Assembly: GCA_051251725.1 (NCBI GenBank)
Contig: JBPOFN010000022.1
Span: 1-64,000, forward strand
DNA from: JALZUE01 sp051251725
GTDB lineage: Bacteria; Pseudomonadota; Gammaproteobacteria; Enterobacterales; Alteromonadaceae
Direction: 5' to 3'
DNA length: 64,000 bases
Part shown: piece by piece, positions 36,579 to 46,900 of the stretch
Layout: each line of letters opens with the position of its first letter
How positions within the stretch are numbered: position 1 is the stretch's first letter
Notes under the pieces: model-generated
Seen by the model: the letters and a program-made list of their open reading frames with translations, nothing else
What the model was told of the DNA's origin: nothing
Database searches by the model: none
Made by a program: the position numbers and the translations under genes

Positions 36579-37454
36579 ATGCAGCCATTAAATAAAGTTA
36601 ACGTACCTTTTAAAACTATCGCAGTTTCAGTCGTTATCGCTATCGGTCTTTTCAGCTCAGTTTATACCGTTAACGAAGGCCATATCGGTATCGTTAAACG
36701 CTTTAGCGAAGCAAAAGAACAGGTTAACCCTGGCTTACACTTTAAAGTCCCGCTTATTGATAGTGTTGAAGAAATAGAAGTGCGAACGCGTAAAAACGAA
36801 GAGAAAATGGCCTCAAGCACTAAAGAGCAAATGCCCGTTACCTTATTGGTTTCCGTTAACTGGACAGTTGAAAAATCAGCGGCGCTACAATTATTTCGTC
36901 AATACGGCGGTTTATCACAGTTTGAAACGCGTATTTTAGATCCGCGTTTTCGCTCAGCCACTAAAGATGTCATCCCTAAATATGACGCAGAACAGCTAAT
37001 TCAAGACCGCGCCAGTGCAATTCGTGCGATTGAAATTAACCTCATCGAAGAAATGAAAGACTTCCCTGTTAGCGTTGATAATATTCAAATAGAAAATATA
37101 GTATTGCCAAGTAAATATTTAACTTCAATTGAAACCAAACAAACTGAAAAAAACTTAGCGGCAGCAGAAGAACATAAATTAGCCAGACAAAACCTTGAAG
37201 CGCAACGCGCAGTCAATACCGCAAAAGCGAAAGCCGATGGTATTGAACTTGTTGCCATTGCTGAGGCAAAGTCGATTAAGCTTAAAGGTTTAGCTGAAGC
37301 TGAAGCAATAACTGCCAAAGCAAAAGCGCTGATGAATAATCCGTTAATTATTAAATTAACCGAAGCGCAAAATTGGGACGGTAAATTACCGGCCACTATT
37401 TTAGGTGATAAAAATATGCCAATTTTAGATATGCGTTCAACATCAGCAAAATAA
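36579..37454 (+). CDS. SPFH/prohibitin-like membrane protein
   Basis: This protein of 291 residues has one N-terminal membrane helix (about residues 9-27) and then a band-7 domain: VNEGHIGIVKRFSEAKEQVNPGLHFKVPLIDSVEEIEVRT. The domain continues to about residue 180 and is followed by a long alanine- and glutamate-rich coiled coil. The C-terminus reads NWDGKLPATILGD, a form seen in prohibitin-like bacterial proteins. The start follows AAGGACAT. Such proteins form ring scaffolds in the inner membrane and modulate proteases. Its place between nudJ and mnmA is not part of the enterobacterial order. It has its own spacer and a strong 14-bp hairpin behind it. Confidence 0.85.
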   Translation: MQPLNKVNVPFKTIAVSVVIAIGLFSSVYTVNEGHIGIVKRFSEAKEQVNPGLHFKVPLIDSVEEIEVRTRKNEEKMASSTKEQMPVTLLVSVNWTVEKSAALQLFRQYGGLSQFETRILDPRFRSATKDVIPKYDAEQLIQDRASAIRAIEINLIEEMKDFPVSVDNIQIENIVLPSKYLTSIETKQTEKNLAAAEEHKLARQNLEAQRAVNTAKAKADGIELVAIAEAKSIKLKGLAEAEAITAKAKALMNNPLIIKLTEAQNWDGKLPATILGDKNMPILDMRSTSAK

Positions 37455-37481
37455 GTTTTAGCTAATCTTAAACTCACCTCC

Positions 37482-37522
37482 CTTACGACCCTAACCACAA
37501 CTCTTAAAGTTAGGGTCGTAAG
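37482..37522 (+). terminator. Strong hairpin after SPFH gene
   Basis: CTTACGACCCTAAC pairs perfectly over 14 bp with GTTAGGGTCGTAAG around a 13-base loop. The following bases AAAATAAG contain no T-run, so if it terminates it does so poorly; it may instead protect the 3' end of the mRNA. Confidence 0.6.
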
Positions 37523-37575
37523 AAAATAAGCTAAATCAAAAACCGAGTAATCGTTCTAAACTTAGATCCTAGCTA

Positions 37576-37604
37576 TTACATAAGCCATATTGCTATGTTA
37601 TAAT
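37576..37604 (+). promoter_or_regulatory. Predicted mnmA promoter
   Basis: TTACAT (37576-37581), a 17-bp spacer and TATAAT (37599-37604) form a near-consensus sigma-70 promoter 43 bp before the mnmA start codon. Confidence 0.65.
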
Positions 37605-37647
37605 TTCGCGCCTTTTTAAACCTATACTTGTGCGGCGAAATCAGTAA

Positions 37648-38817
37648 ATGTCTTCCAGCAAAAATAACTTAACAGCGAATAATTCTTCAATTCCAAGTCA
37701 CGTACCGGCGCAAACCAAAGTCATTGTTGGTATGTCTGGTGGTGTCGACTCCTCGGTTTCTGCTCATTTATTAATTGAACAAGGCTATCAAGTCGAAGGT
37801 TTGTTCATGAAAAACTGGGAAGAAGATGACACCGATGAATATTGCGCGGCTGCCGACGATTTAAAAGACGCACAAGCGGTCTGTGAAAAACTCGGTATTA
37901 AATTACATACCATCAATTTCGCTACTGAATACTGGGACAATGTTTTCGAATATTTTCTTGCTGAATATAAAGCAGGAAGAACACCTAACCCAGACATCAT
38001 GTGTAATAAAGAAATCAAGTTTAAAGCCTTTTTAGAATTTGCTTGTGAAGACCTAGATGCTGACTTTATTGCTACCGGTCATTATGTCCGTCGCGAGTAT
38101 ATTACTTCGACAGAAGATGACAGTAATGGCAAATGGGCAATGATCCGCGGCTTAGATAACAACAAAGATCAAAGTTATTTTCTTTATACTTTAAGCCACG
38201 AGCAAGTAGGAAAAACCCTATTCCCAGTCGGTAATATTGAAAAACCTGAAGTTCGCGCCATTGCCGAACAAGCAGATTTAATTACCCACAATAAAAAAGA
38301 CAGCACCGGCATTTGTTTTATCGGTGAGCGTAAATTTAAAGACTTTCTTGGTCAATATTTACCCGCACAGCCGGGGATTATTGAATCAGCTGAAGGTGTT
38401 GAAGTTGGCCATCACGATGGTTTGATGTATCACACCTTAGGTCAACGTAAAGGTTTACGCATTGGCGGTTTAGCCGACGCCGGCGAAGAGCCTTGGTATG
38501 TGGTTGAAAAAGATTTAATCCGCAATGTCTTAATAGTCGGTCAAGGAGCTAAACACCCTCGCCTGTTTTCGAAAGGATTAATCGCCAATCAATTACATTG
38601 GGTAAAAAGAGAAGCAATTACCGAGCCGTTTACTTGTACGGTTAAAACCCGTTATCGTCAAGACGATGTCGCTTGTACCGTAAATCCACAAACAAATGGC
38701 GATATGGAAATTATTTTCGACCAACAACAAAGCTCAGTTACACCAGGGCAATCGGTTGTTTTTTATCTTAATGAAGTTTGCTTAGGCGGCGGCATTATCA
38801 ATTCTGTTATCCGTTAA
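37648..38817 (+). CDS. mnmA: tRNA-specific 2-thiouridylase MnmA
   Basis: MnmA adds the 2-thio group to wobble uridine 34 in tRNA for Lys, Glu and Gln. It has 389 residues; about 23 polar N-terminal residues precede the usual start at TKVIVGMSGGVDSSV, the PP-loop. Catalytic cysteines are in NPDIMCNKEIKFKAF and DSTGICFIGERKF. YFLYTLS and GLRIGGLADAGEEPWYVV are typical. It is followed 15 bp later by hflD and then purB, the conserved gammaproteobacterial order. Confidence 0.95.
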   Translation: MSSSKNNLTANNSSIPSHVPAQTKVIVGMSGGVDSSVSAHLLIEQGYQVEGLFMKNWEEDDTDEYCAAADDLKDAQAVCEKLGIKLHTINFATEYWDNVFEYFLAEYKAGRTPNPDIMCNKEIKFKAFLEFACEDLDADFIATGHYVRREYITSTEDDSNGKWAMIRGLDNNKDQSYFLYTLSHEQVGKTLFPVGNIEKPEVRAIAEQADLITHNKKDSTGICFIGERKFKDFLGQYLPAQPGIIESAEGVEVGHHDGLMYHTLGQRKGLRIGGLADAGEEPWYVVEKDLIRNVLIVGQGAKHPRLFSKGLIANQLHWVKREAITEPFTCTVKTRYRQDDVACTVNPQTNGDMEIIFDQQQSSVTPGQSVVFYLNEVCLGGGIINSVIR

Positions 38818-38831
38818 GTTATTGTAGATAT

Positions 38832-39452
38832 ATGAACCTTACCCAACAAACTTATACCTTGGCGGCAATTTTTCAAATTGCTAAGCATGTGCAATCGGTC
38901 GCTCGCAGCGGAAAAATCGAACACGACGCATTAGAAACTATGTTAGCCAGTACTTTAGTGACTTCCCCAGATGACTCGTTAGATGTGTATGGCGGCAGTT
39001 TAAGTAATTTATCATTAGGTTTAACGACCTTAATTGATCAATTAGGTAACGAATCAAAATCTAAAGACCCAGAGCTAACACGCTATATTGTTTGTTTATT
39101 AGCGCTTGAGCGAAAATTAACTAAAAACAGTAAACTAATGGCAACGTTAGCGGCAAGAATCGAACAAGCTAAGCGCCAGACTGATCATTTTGAAATCACC
39201 AGCGAAACCTTATTAGCCAGTCTTGCCAGTATTTATAGTGACGTCGTTAGCCCAATTGGTACTAAAATCCAAATTGCTGGTGATCCGACACTGTTAAAAC
39301 AAACAAACAACCAACATAAAATTCGTGCACTATTATTAGCAGGGATCCGCAGCGTGGTGTTATGGCGTCAACTTGGCGGAAAAAGAAGAAACATTATATT
39401 TGCCCGTAGTAAAATACTGGCATGTGCTAAAGATTTATTGAGCAAAACTTAA
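38832..39452 (+). CDS. hflD: HflD (YcfC) membrane-associated protein
   Basis: HflD is a helical peripheral inner-membrane protein; in E. coli it modulates lambda CII stability. The ATG at 38832 gives 206 residues (E. coli 213). Family features are QTYTLAAIFQIAKHVQSVARSG, ALETMLASTLVTSPDDSLDVYGG and RALLLAGIRSVVLWRQLGGKRR. Its position between mnmA and purB confirms the assignment. Confidence 0.9.
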   Translation: MNLTQQTYTLAAIFQIAKHVQSVARSGKIEHDALETMLASTLVTSPDDSLDVYGGSLSNLSLGLTTLIDQLGNESKSKDPELTRYIVCLLALERKLTKNSKLMATLAARIEQAKRQTDHFEITSETLLASLASIYSDVVSPIGTKIQIAGDPTLLKQTNNQHKIRALLLAGIRSVVLWRQLGGKRRNIIFARSKILACAKDLLSKT

Positions 39453-39457
39453 TCAAT

Positions 39458-39475
39458 GCCCTAATTAATTAGGGC
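39458..39475. repeat. Perfect palindrome between hflD and purB
   Basis: GCCCTAATTAATTAGGGC is an 18-bp perfect palindrome directly after the hflD stop codon and 42 bp before purB. There is no T-run. It may be an operator for purB or an mRNA processing stem. It does not resemble the PurR operator. Confidence 0.5.
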
Positions 39476-39516
39476 GTGTGTTGTAAACAAATTTAATTTT
39501 ATTACAGGAAACAATT

Positions 39517-40884
39517 ATGGAACTTTCAGCATTAAGCGCTATTTCACCTGTTGATGGTAGATACGGTAGCAAAACGAAAGCGTTACGCCCTATTTTTAGT
39601 GAATTTGGTTTGATCAAATACCGCGTTACTGTAGAAGTACGTTGGTTACAAAAATTAGCAGCAACCGCTGAAATCGCCGAAGTTCCAGCATTCAGTGCTG
39701 ACGCTACTGCCGTGTTAGATGCCATTGTTACGAACTTTAGTGAAGCTGATGCGCAAAAAATTAAAGACATTGAAGCAACCACTAATCACGATGTTAAAGC
39801 CGTAGAATACTTCTTAAAAGAAGCAATTGCTGATAATGCTGAATTAAACGCAGTCACTGAATTTATTCACTTTGCTTGTACTTCAGAAGACATTAACAAT
39901 TTATCACACGGTTTAATGTTAGAAGAATGTCGCAGCACAGTAATCTTACCAACCATCGATGAAATCCTAAGCTCGATAAAAGCACTAGCTTTTGAATATC
40001 AAGCAATGCCGATGATGTGTCGTACTCACGGCCAACCCGCTTCACCTAGTACTATGGGTAAAGAAATGGCGAACGTTTATGTTCGTTTAAAACGTCAACG
40101 TGATCAAATCGCTGCAGTTGAAATGTTAGGTAAAATTAACGGCGCTGTGGGTAACTACAACGCACACATCTCTGCTTACCCAGAAGTTAACTGGCACAAT
40201 TTTTCTAATGAATTTGTTACTTCATTAGGATTAACTTGGAATGCATTTACCACTCAAATTGAACCGCATGATTATATTGCTGAGTTATTTGATGCAGTGG
40301 CCCGTTTCAACACTATTTTAATCGATTTTGATCGTGACGTTTGGGGTTACATTGCCCTTGGTCACTTTAAACAAAAAACGATTGCTGGCGAAATTGGCTC
40401 TTCAACCATGCCGCATAAAGTTAACCCTATTGATTTTGAGAACTCAGAAGGTAACTTAGGGATCGCAAATGCCATTTTAGGCCATTTAGCCCAGAAATTA
40501 CCAATTTCGCGCTGGCAGCGTGACTTAACTGACTCAACTGTTTTACGTAACTTAGGTGTTGGTTTTGCCCATGCATTAATTGCCTACGGTGCCACACTTA
40601 AAGGTATTAGCAAGTTAGAAGTTAATGACCAAGCGTTATTAGACGAGTTAGACAAAAACTGGGAAGTGTTAGCTGAACCAATCCAAACGGTTATGCGCCG
40701 TTACGGCATTGAAAAGCCATACGAAAAATTAAAAGAATTAACGCGTGGTAAACGTGTCAATGCTGATTCAATGCGTGAATTCATTGCTACTTTAGACATG
40801 CCACAAGCAGCTAAAGATGAATTAACGAAAATGACACCTGCGTCATACATTGGTCGCGCTATTGAGTTTATTTCTGAAATATAA
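39517..40884 (+). CDS. purB: Adenylosuccinate lyase
   Basis: PurB catalyses two fumarate-releasing steps in purine synthesis. It has 455 residues (E. coli 456). The fumarase-superfamily signature is GEIGSSTMPHKVNP. MCRTHGQPASPSTMGKEMANV and FACTSEDINNLSHGLM carry catalytic histidines and substrate contacts. The ribosome-binding site ACAGGAAAC is well placed. It ends the conserved cluster and has its own terminator. Confidence 0.96.
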   Translation: MELSALSAISPVDGRYGSKTKALRPIFSEFGLIKYRVTVEVRWLQKLAATAEIAEVPAFSADATAVLDAIVTNFSEADAQKIKDIEATTNHDVKAVEYFLKEAIADNAELNAVTEFIHFACTSEDINNLSHGLMLEECRSTVILPTIDEILSSIKALAFEYQAMPMMCRTHGQPASPSTMGKEMANVYVRLKRQRDQIAAVEMLGKINGAVGNYNAHISAYPEVNWHNFSNEFVTSLGLTWNAFTTQIEPHDYIAELFDAVARFNTILIDFDRDVWGYIALGHFKQKTIAGEIGSSTMPHKVNPIDFENSEGNLGIANAILGHLAQKLPISRWQRDLTDSTVLRNLGVGFAHALIAYGATLKGISKLEVNDQALLDELDKNWEVLAEPIQTVMRRYGIEKPYEKLKELTRGKRVNADSMREFIATLDMPQAAKDELTKMTPASYIGRAIEFISEI

Positions 40885-40906
40885 AGTTCAGATATACTAA
40901 TCAATT

Positions 40907-40932
40907 AAAAAACCTGCGAAAGCGGGTTTTTT
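40907..40932 (+). terminator. Terminator of purB
   Basis: AAAAACCTGC-GAAA-GCGGGTTTTTT is a GNRA-loop hairpin with a long T-run, 22 bp past the stop codon. Confidence 0.88.
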
Positions 40933-41198
40933 ATTTTCTGCCTAAAGATTTATAAATAAGTTTTATTTAAGCGCAACTCGCTGACATATTTAACTATATA
41001 GCAGTAAGCTAGTCACATTACATCACCCCCTCATAAATCCCACAGACCAAACAACACACACACACAAAAACCAATCAAACTTAAAAAATTAATTTCATAT
41101 ACAGATCAAATTTATCTATACGAATCAATTAGTATAGTCTCTTAGCTTGGTTTTTAACCATGAAAACTTTTTAATAACTAAAAATACAAGAGAGAAAA
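40933..41198. other. AT-rich gap with CA dinucleotide repeat
   Basis: The gap before the beta-helix gene has an ACACACACACACA run (41054-41066) inside an A/C-rich stretch and no open frame. AAGAGAGAAAA just before 41199 is the ribosome-binding region of the next gene. No clear promoter hexamers were settled on. Confidence 0.5.
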
Positions 41199-43580
41199 AT
41201 GAATATGCATTTTAAAAAAAGCCTATTGGCCTTAAGCCTAATTGCATTAATACCAACAGCAATAGCCGCTGATATATATGTAAGTAAAACAGGTAACGAT
41301 GACGCTGATGGTTCTTTGGCAACGCCATATCTATCGATTAATAAAGCCGCACAAATAGCCGTTGCCGGTGATACTGTTTTTATACGAGAAGGAACTTATA
41401 ACGAAACGTTAAAACCAAGTAATTCTGGCGCTGAAAACTCCCCTATTACTTTTCAATCATATGAAAATGAAAAAGTAATTATAACGGCAATGGAAACAGT
41501 CAATGGCTGGCAATTAGATCAAGCTAATATCTATGTTGCTGATATCACCAATAGCTTAGGCCAACTAAATTTTATAATGCAAGCTAGCACGGCAATGGAT
41601 CTTGCCCGCTGGCCAAATAATACTGTTGGCGACCCATATGCACAAAACACACAAAATACGCTACGTAATACTGGTGGTAGTGGCGCTGACGTTATCAATG
41701 CCTATTTAGATTATTCATCTGGTATTCCTGCTGGTGATTGGTCTAAAGGTGGCTCGGTCCATTTTTATGGTGATAAACCGGGCTCTGGCTGGACAACTTG
41801 GCGTTCATTTATTACCAGTAACACCAGTACACGTGTTTCTTTTAGTTTAGATAAAAACCCTAGTTGGATTCGTACCTTCCACGCCCCTGTTGATAAAGGC
41901 GATTTTTTCTTACAAGGTATTAAAGAAGCAATAGATTATCAAAATGAATGGTATTTAAATGAAGATGCTAACAAGCTATATGTACAATTACCCGACGGGG
42001 TTGCTCCTGCACAAGATCAAATTCAAATGCGTAAGCGCATCACAACGATTAATTTAAACTCACGCAACTACATTCACATTAAAAATTTAGCGGTGTTTGG
42101 TGGTTCAATTGAAATAACCAATGGCGCATCTAACAACCATATCTATGGCATCACCAGTTTATACGGTAATAACACTTTAGGGGTTGTAAGCGGTTTTGCT
42201 GCCAATAGCCAAAGTATTAATATTCGCGGTGGCAGTAACAATATAATCGAAAAAAGTGAAATTGGTTTTGGCTCTGGCACTGGTATTTATGATTCAGGTA
42301 ACCATACGCAGATCATCAACTCGTATATTCACGATTTTAACTACTTAGGAAATTATGATGCCATCATAAATGCACGCGGTGGTAATAATACTAAGTTATT
42401 AAATAATGTCATCACCCGTGCTGGGCGTGATGCTATTCAAGGCTTTAACCGAAATGCTGAATATGCTTATAACGACATTTCATATTCAAACTTAATTGCT
42501 GACGATTGTGGCCTTTTTTATACCGTTGGCGGGCCGCATAATAGTGTTATTCATCATAATTGGTTTCATGATGCCTATTCATCAGGTACTAAGAAAAAAG
42601 CAACGGCGATATATTTAGACAATGACGCTGAAGGCTATGACGTACACCACAATGTTATTTGGAATACTGAGTGGTCAAATATCCAAATTAATTGGAGTGG
42701 TAAAGATCTCAACATATACAACAATACACTTTGGAATGGCAGTACCACGATGGGCGCATGGCATAAAGACGGTACCGCCTTTAGTAATGTTAATGTTTGG
42801 AATAATATCTCAGATAAAAACTCATGGGAGCCCCAGTCTGATAAACAAAATAACCTAACATTAGCCTCAACAACCTTTGCTGATTTTTCGAATCAAGACT
42901 TTAGATTAGCGCAGAATTCTGACGCTATCGATCAAGGCAAAATAATTCCAGATATTACTAGCGATGTCGTTGATGGTAAACCAGATGTTGGTGCTTATGA
43001 GCGCGGTGGCGACAATGCTAATTGGGTTGCAGGTATTGATTGGGAAAGAAAATTAGGACCAACAGGTAATGGCTGTTATGGCCTTCCAGGTGAAGACTGT
43101 ATAACCGTACCTACAGAAGTACCTACGGTGACATTTTCTCAAAACATTACCCTTGATGAAGGTCAATCAACAACAGTTATAGCAACACTTTCATCTAATG
43201 CCATGCTCTACCCTGTAGCAATTCCTTATACTATTAGCGGTACTGCAACAAATGACGATCACGATGCGATGGCTGGTACTTTAACCATAAATTCAGGGAC
43301 AGAAAAAAGCATTGTTATCGCCATCAGTAGCGATGATCTAGTTGAAGCAGATGAAACATTAATACTAACTATGGGTACACCAACCAATGCAAACTTAGGC
43401 AATAATGAAGCGGTTACCATTACCATTAAGGATAAAACGCCAGCCCCTGAGCCCGAACCAACCCCAACACCGACGCCTGAAGCACCATCGACTGAGCAGT
43501 CTGGCGGCAGTGGCGGTACCAGTTATTGGCTGGTCTTACTTTCAATTGTTGGCATTATTACGAGAAGAATAGTTAAATAA
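41199..43580 (+). CDS. Surface right-handed beta-helix protein with Calx-beta and GlyGly-CTERM
   Basis: This is an exported protein of 793 residues. The signal peptide is KKSLLALSLIALIPTAIA, cut near residue 24. It is followed by DIYVSKTGNDDADGSLATPY, the DUF1565-type start of many polysaccharide lyases and hydrolases. Residues about 25-600 contain parallel beta-helix turns rich in N, G and H (HHNWFHDAYSS, YDVHHNVIWNTEW, LNIYNNTLWNG). Residues about 645-745 form a Calx-beta-like module with DDLVEADETLILTMGTPTNA. A proline/threonine linker leads to GGSGG, one membrane helix and RRIVK, a GlyGly-CTERM sorting tail processed by rhombosortase. It is probably a polysaccharide-active enzyme at the cell surface; substrate unknown. 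Confidence 0.82.
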   Translation: MNMHFKKSLLALSLIALIPTAIAADIYVSKTGNDDADGSLATPYLSINKAAQIAVAGDTVFIREGTYNETLKPSNSGAENSPITFQSYENEKVIITAMETVNGWQLDQANIYVADITNSLGQLNFIMQASTAMDLARWPNNTVGDPYAQNTQNTLRNTGGSGADVINAYLDYSSGIPAGDWSKGGSVHFYGDKPGSGWTTWRSFITSNTSTRVSFSLDKNPSWIRTFHAPVDKGDFFLQGIKEAIDYQNEWYLNEDANKLYVQLPDGVAPAQDQIQMRKRITTINLNSRNYIHIKNLAVFGGSIEITNGASNNHIYGITSLYGNNTLGVVSGFAANSQSINIRGGSNNIIEKSEIGFGSGTGIYDSGNHTQIINSYIHDFNYLGNYDAIINARGGNNTKLLNNVITRAGRDAIQGFNRNAEYAYNDISYSNLIADDCGLFYTVGGPHNSVIHHNWFHDAYSSGTKKKATAIYLDNDAEGYDVHHNVIWNTEWSNIQINWSGKDLNIYNNTLWNGSTTMGAWHKDGTAFSNVNVWNNISDKNSWEPQSDKQNNLTLASTTFADFSNQDFRLAQNSDAIDQGKIIPDITSDVVDGKPDVGAYERGGDNANWVAGIDWERKLGPTGNGCYGLPGEDCITVPTEVPTVTFSQNITLDEGQSTTVIATLSSNAMLYPVAIPYTISGTATNDDHDAMAGTLTINSGTEKSIVIAISSDDLVEADETLILTMGTPTNANLGNNEAVTITIKDKTPAPEPEPTPTPTPEAPSTEQSGGSGGTSYWLVLLSIVGIITRRIVK

Positions 43581-43610
43581 TAAATGTCGTTATTCTTGAA
43601 CGCATAGTTA

Positions 43611-43872
43611 TACCAATTCATCTAAAGAAGTGACCGCTTAGAACGACATGGGGGAGATGAGAAAAAGCAAAATATGTTTAGATATAGTCATTCTATATTA
43701 AACAAATTTTGTGCCTTTATCATGATGCCTAGCGTTCCCGCGGGGCGAGTTTTTAAGGCTTATAAGCAGCGTTATTGATTTTTACAATAGAATAACTATT
43801 CTTTATAATTAATGCCTTGCCTTTAAGTCTTAAAATTCTCGCTAAGCGACCACTTTCTTAGACACAATGGTA
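43611..43872. mobile_element. 262-bp MITE, copy B
   Basis: The ends TACCAATTCATCTAAAGAAG (left) and TACCATTGTGTCTAAGAAAG (right, other strand) form an imperfect inverted repeat of about 36 bp, 25 of 36 identical. A TTA duplication flanks it (43608-43610, 43873-43875). Its left 155 bp match copy A at 32421. The right 100 bp are absent from copy A, so A looks like an internally shortened form. It sits 30 bp after the beta-helix gene stop. It has no coding capacity. Confidence 0.8.
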
Positions 43873-43884
43873 TTAGAGAAAACA

Positions 43885-43917
43885 ATATAAAAAAGCACCT
43901 CTGGTGCTTTTTTATAT
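43885..43917. terminator. Bidirectional terminator after RND operon
   Basis: ATATAAAAAAGCACC-TCT-GGTGCTTTTTTATAT is a perfect 15-bp stem with T-runs on both strands. It ends the RND operon (minus) and blocks plus-strand readthrough. Confidence 0.92.
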
Positions 43918-43938
43918 CAGTTATAATAACTTCTCAAC

Positions 43939-46900
43939 TTACTCAGGTTGAATAGCCCTTTCATCTAAAGCTTTAGTTTTCTTATCAAAGCCAAATAAAC
44001 GGCGAATTCTATTACCGATATTATTACCTCCTAAATAAGCACAAGGCACCATAAATAACGTCACCACTGACGAGAACAGTACACCAAATGCCAACGATAA
44101 AACCATCGGGATTAAGAATTGCGCTTGTGTGCTCTTTTCAAACAGGATAGGTAATAAACCAGCAAAGGTGGTTAAGGAAGTTAAGATAATAGGTCTAAAA
44201 CGATCGGCACCGGCATTCAGTGCGGCTTCAAAGGCACTTAAACCTTTTTCTCGTAATTGATTTATCCGCTCTAATAATACTAAGTTATCATTTACCACAA
44301 CTCCAGAGCATGCCAAAAAGCCAAAGAAAGACATCATGCTGATGTCATGACCAAAAATCAAATGACCAAATAACGCGCCCATAAATCCAAATGGCACCGC
44401 AATTAAGACTAAAAACGGTTCGAAAATTGATTTAAAGGCAATGGCAAATAAAGAAAAGGCGACAATAAACGCTAATATAAAGTTTTTAAGAAAGTTATCG
44501 CCAAATTCAGCTTGCGCGCGAGTATTACCATCAGCAGAAAGTTTAAAACCCGGGTATTTTTTCTGCCACTGACTTTCATACTTTTTCAGCATCGCATCAA
44601 TAATTTTGGTGCTATCAAAACCATCTTGTAAATCAGCGGTAACCGAAATATTGCGCACACGATCGGTACGTCTAATAGCACTAGTACCTGGCACTAATTT
44701 TATATCCGCTACCGCTTCTAACGGAATTTCTGTGCCTTGGGCAGTACGAATACGCATATCATCTAACGTATCTAAACTACGGCGCTGCTCTTCTGGAAAA
44801 CGTAACATGACCCTGACATCTTCTTTCGAGCGCGGTATACGCTGAACTTCTTCGCCATAAAATGCTTGTCTTACTTGATTGGCAATTTCACCTGTGGTGA
44901 TCCCTAACGTTTGAGCATAATCTTTTAAGGCGATTTCAACTTCCAAACGCCCGGTATCTAAATTACTGCGAACATTTTCAATGCCTTCGTAAGCGGCAAG
45001 TGTTTGTCTGACCTCGTCAACAGCAGTTTGCTGAACGGCAATAAGGTTTGATTGTAAACGCAGGTTTAATTGCACATCAGCGCCATTACCGCCAAAAGAA
45101 GAAACCAGCGAAAAGCTTTTAGCTTCAGGCAATGGTCCGATCATTTCTTTTAACTTAATGCGTACTTGCTCAACACTAATATCTCGCTCTTCTGCTGGTG
45201 TTAAACCAATAAAAACATCAACCGAGTTACTATAAGTTGTTGTACTTATTTCAGTGGTAAATGACTGACCACCATTGATGTCGAGTAATTCTTGATTTTG
45301 ATTAAGCGCCGACGCATGGCTTTTAATATATTCAGCCGCTTCAACTGAGTAACGATATGGTGAGCCATCTGGGTAGATAGCTTTGATCATTATAAAAGGC
45401 TGCGGTACTTTCGGAAAAAATGACGACTTAACCCAACCAGCGGCAAACATTGAAATTGACAACGCAAACACCATAACAAAGCCTAAAACGGCGCTGCCTT
45501 TATGTTTTAACATCAAAGCTAAAGTACGTTTATAAGTGCCTGATGCAAAATTTTCCATGGCATCAGAAAATAAATGACGGATACCTTCTAATTTTCTTAA
45601 TATCTTAAAACGACTCGGAGTTTCAGGTTTCATGTGTGATAAATGTGACGGTAATATCCACAAAGACTCAACTAAGGAAAACAACAAACTAAAACAAACA
45701 ACAAAAAATATTGAAATCGTAAAAGGTTTCACTTCGCTCGGGACATCAACCATAGGTAAAAAGAAAATAATGGTACTGATCACTGCTAACACGACAGGGG
45801 TTAACACACCTTTGGTACCCAATATTGCTGAGTCGAATTTTTTAAGGCCTTGGCGCTGTTTTAAATAAATACTTTCGCCGACAATAATCGCATCATCAAC
45901 GACAATCCCTAAAACCATCAAAAAAGCAAACATCGACAACATATTCAGTGAGATGCCAAAATAAGGTAATAACCAGACCGCACCAGCAAATGCGGTAACA
46001 ATGCCAACCACCACCCAAAGTGCAAGCATCGGCCGTAAGAACAGCATTAAAATAATAAATACCAAGAGTAGTCCACTTAACGCATTATCTTTTAATAAAT
46101 TAAAACGGCCATCAAATAAACCTTTGGCTTCAAAGTTGATGTTCAGCTTTACCCCGTCAGGTAAAGTTGTTTTTAAGTTCTCTAAGTATTCTCGAGCATT
46201 TTTAGTCCCGGCAAATAAATCAGGATCATCGCTAATTTTAATTTCAAAATTAAATCCTCTTTGATCATCCAATAAAAAATCAATATCTTGTTCAGCAAAA
46301 CCATCGTTAATGTCTGCAACATCACTTAAATATAACTGGCTGCCGTCGTTAAAACTTCTGATAACAATATTGGCAAAATCTTCGCCAGAATAAGCCTGCG
46401 ATCGGGTTTGAATTTGGATATTACCTTGCTCAGTTTTAATGGTACCGGCAGGTACATTAATCGAACTTGCGCGTATCGCCCGTGATATTTCTGAAAAGGT
46501 TAAATTATAGCGTTGTAGGTTTTCTTCCGATATTTCTATCGCTACTTCATCAGCGTGCATACCAAATATTTTAATTTCAGAAATTCCTGATAATAACGGC
46601 ATTTCATCACGTACTTGATAGGCTATATTTTTAAGCTCACTCTCACTAATATCGCCAGCGATAGAAAACCAAATTAAGGTGTTACGAAAAACTTGTTGGC
46701 TAATAACCGGCCGTTCAGCAGATGTTGGAAAAGTGTTAATGGCATCGACCCGGCTTTTAATATCAGCAAGTACATCTTTAACATTTATGCCATCTACCAC
46801 TTCAATAGCAACAGAGCCAAAACCTTGATTCGCATTAGATGTTATCTTGAAAATACCAGGTAAATCAGCGATTGCCTCTTCAATACGAATGACAATTTGC

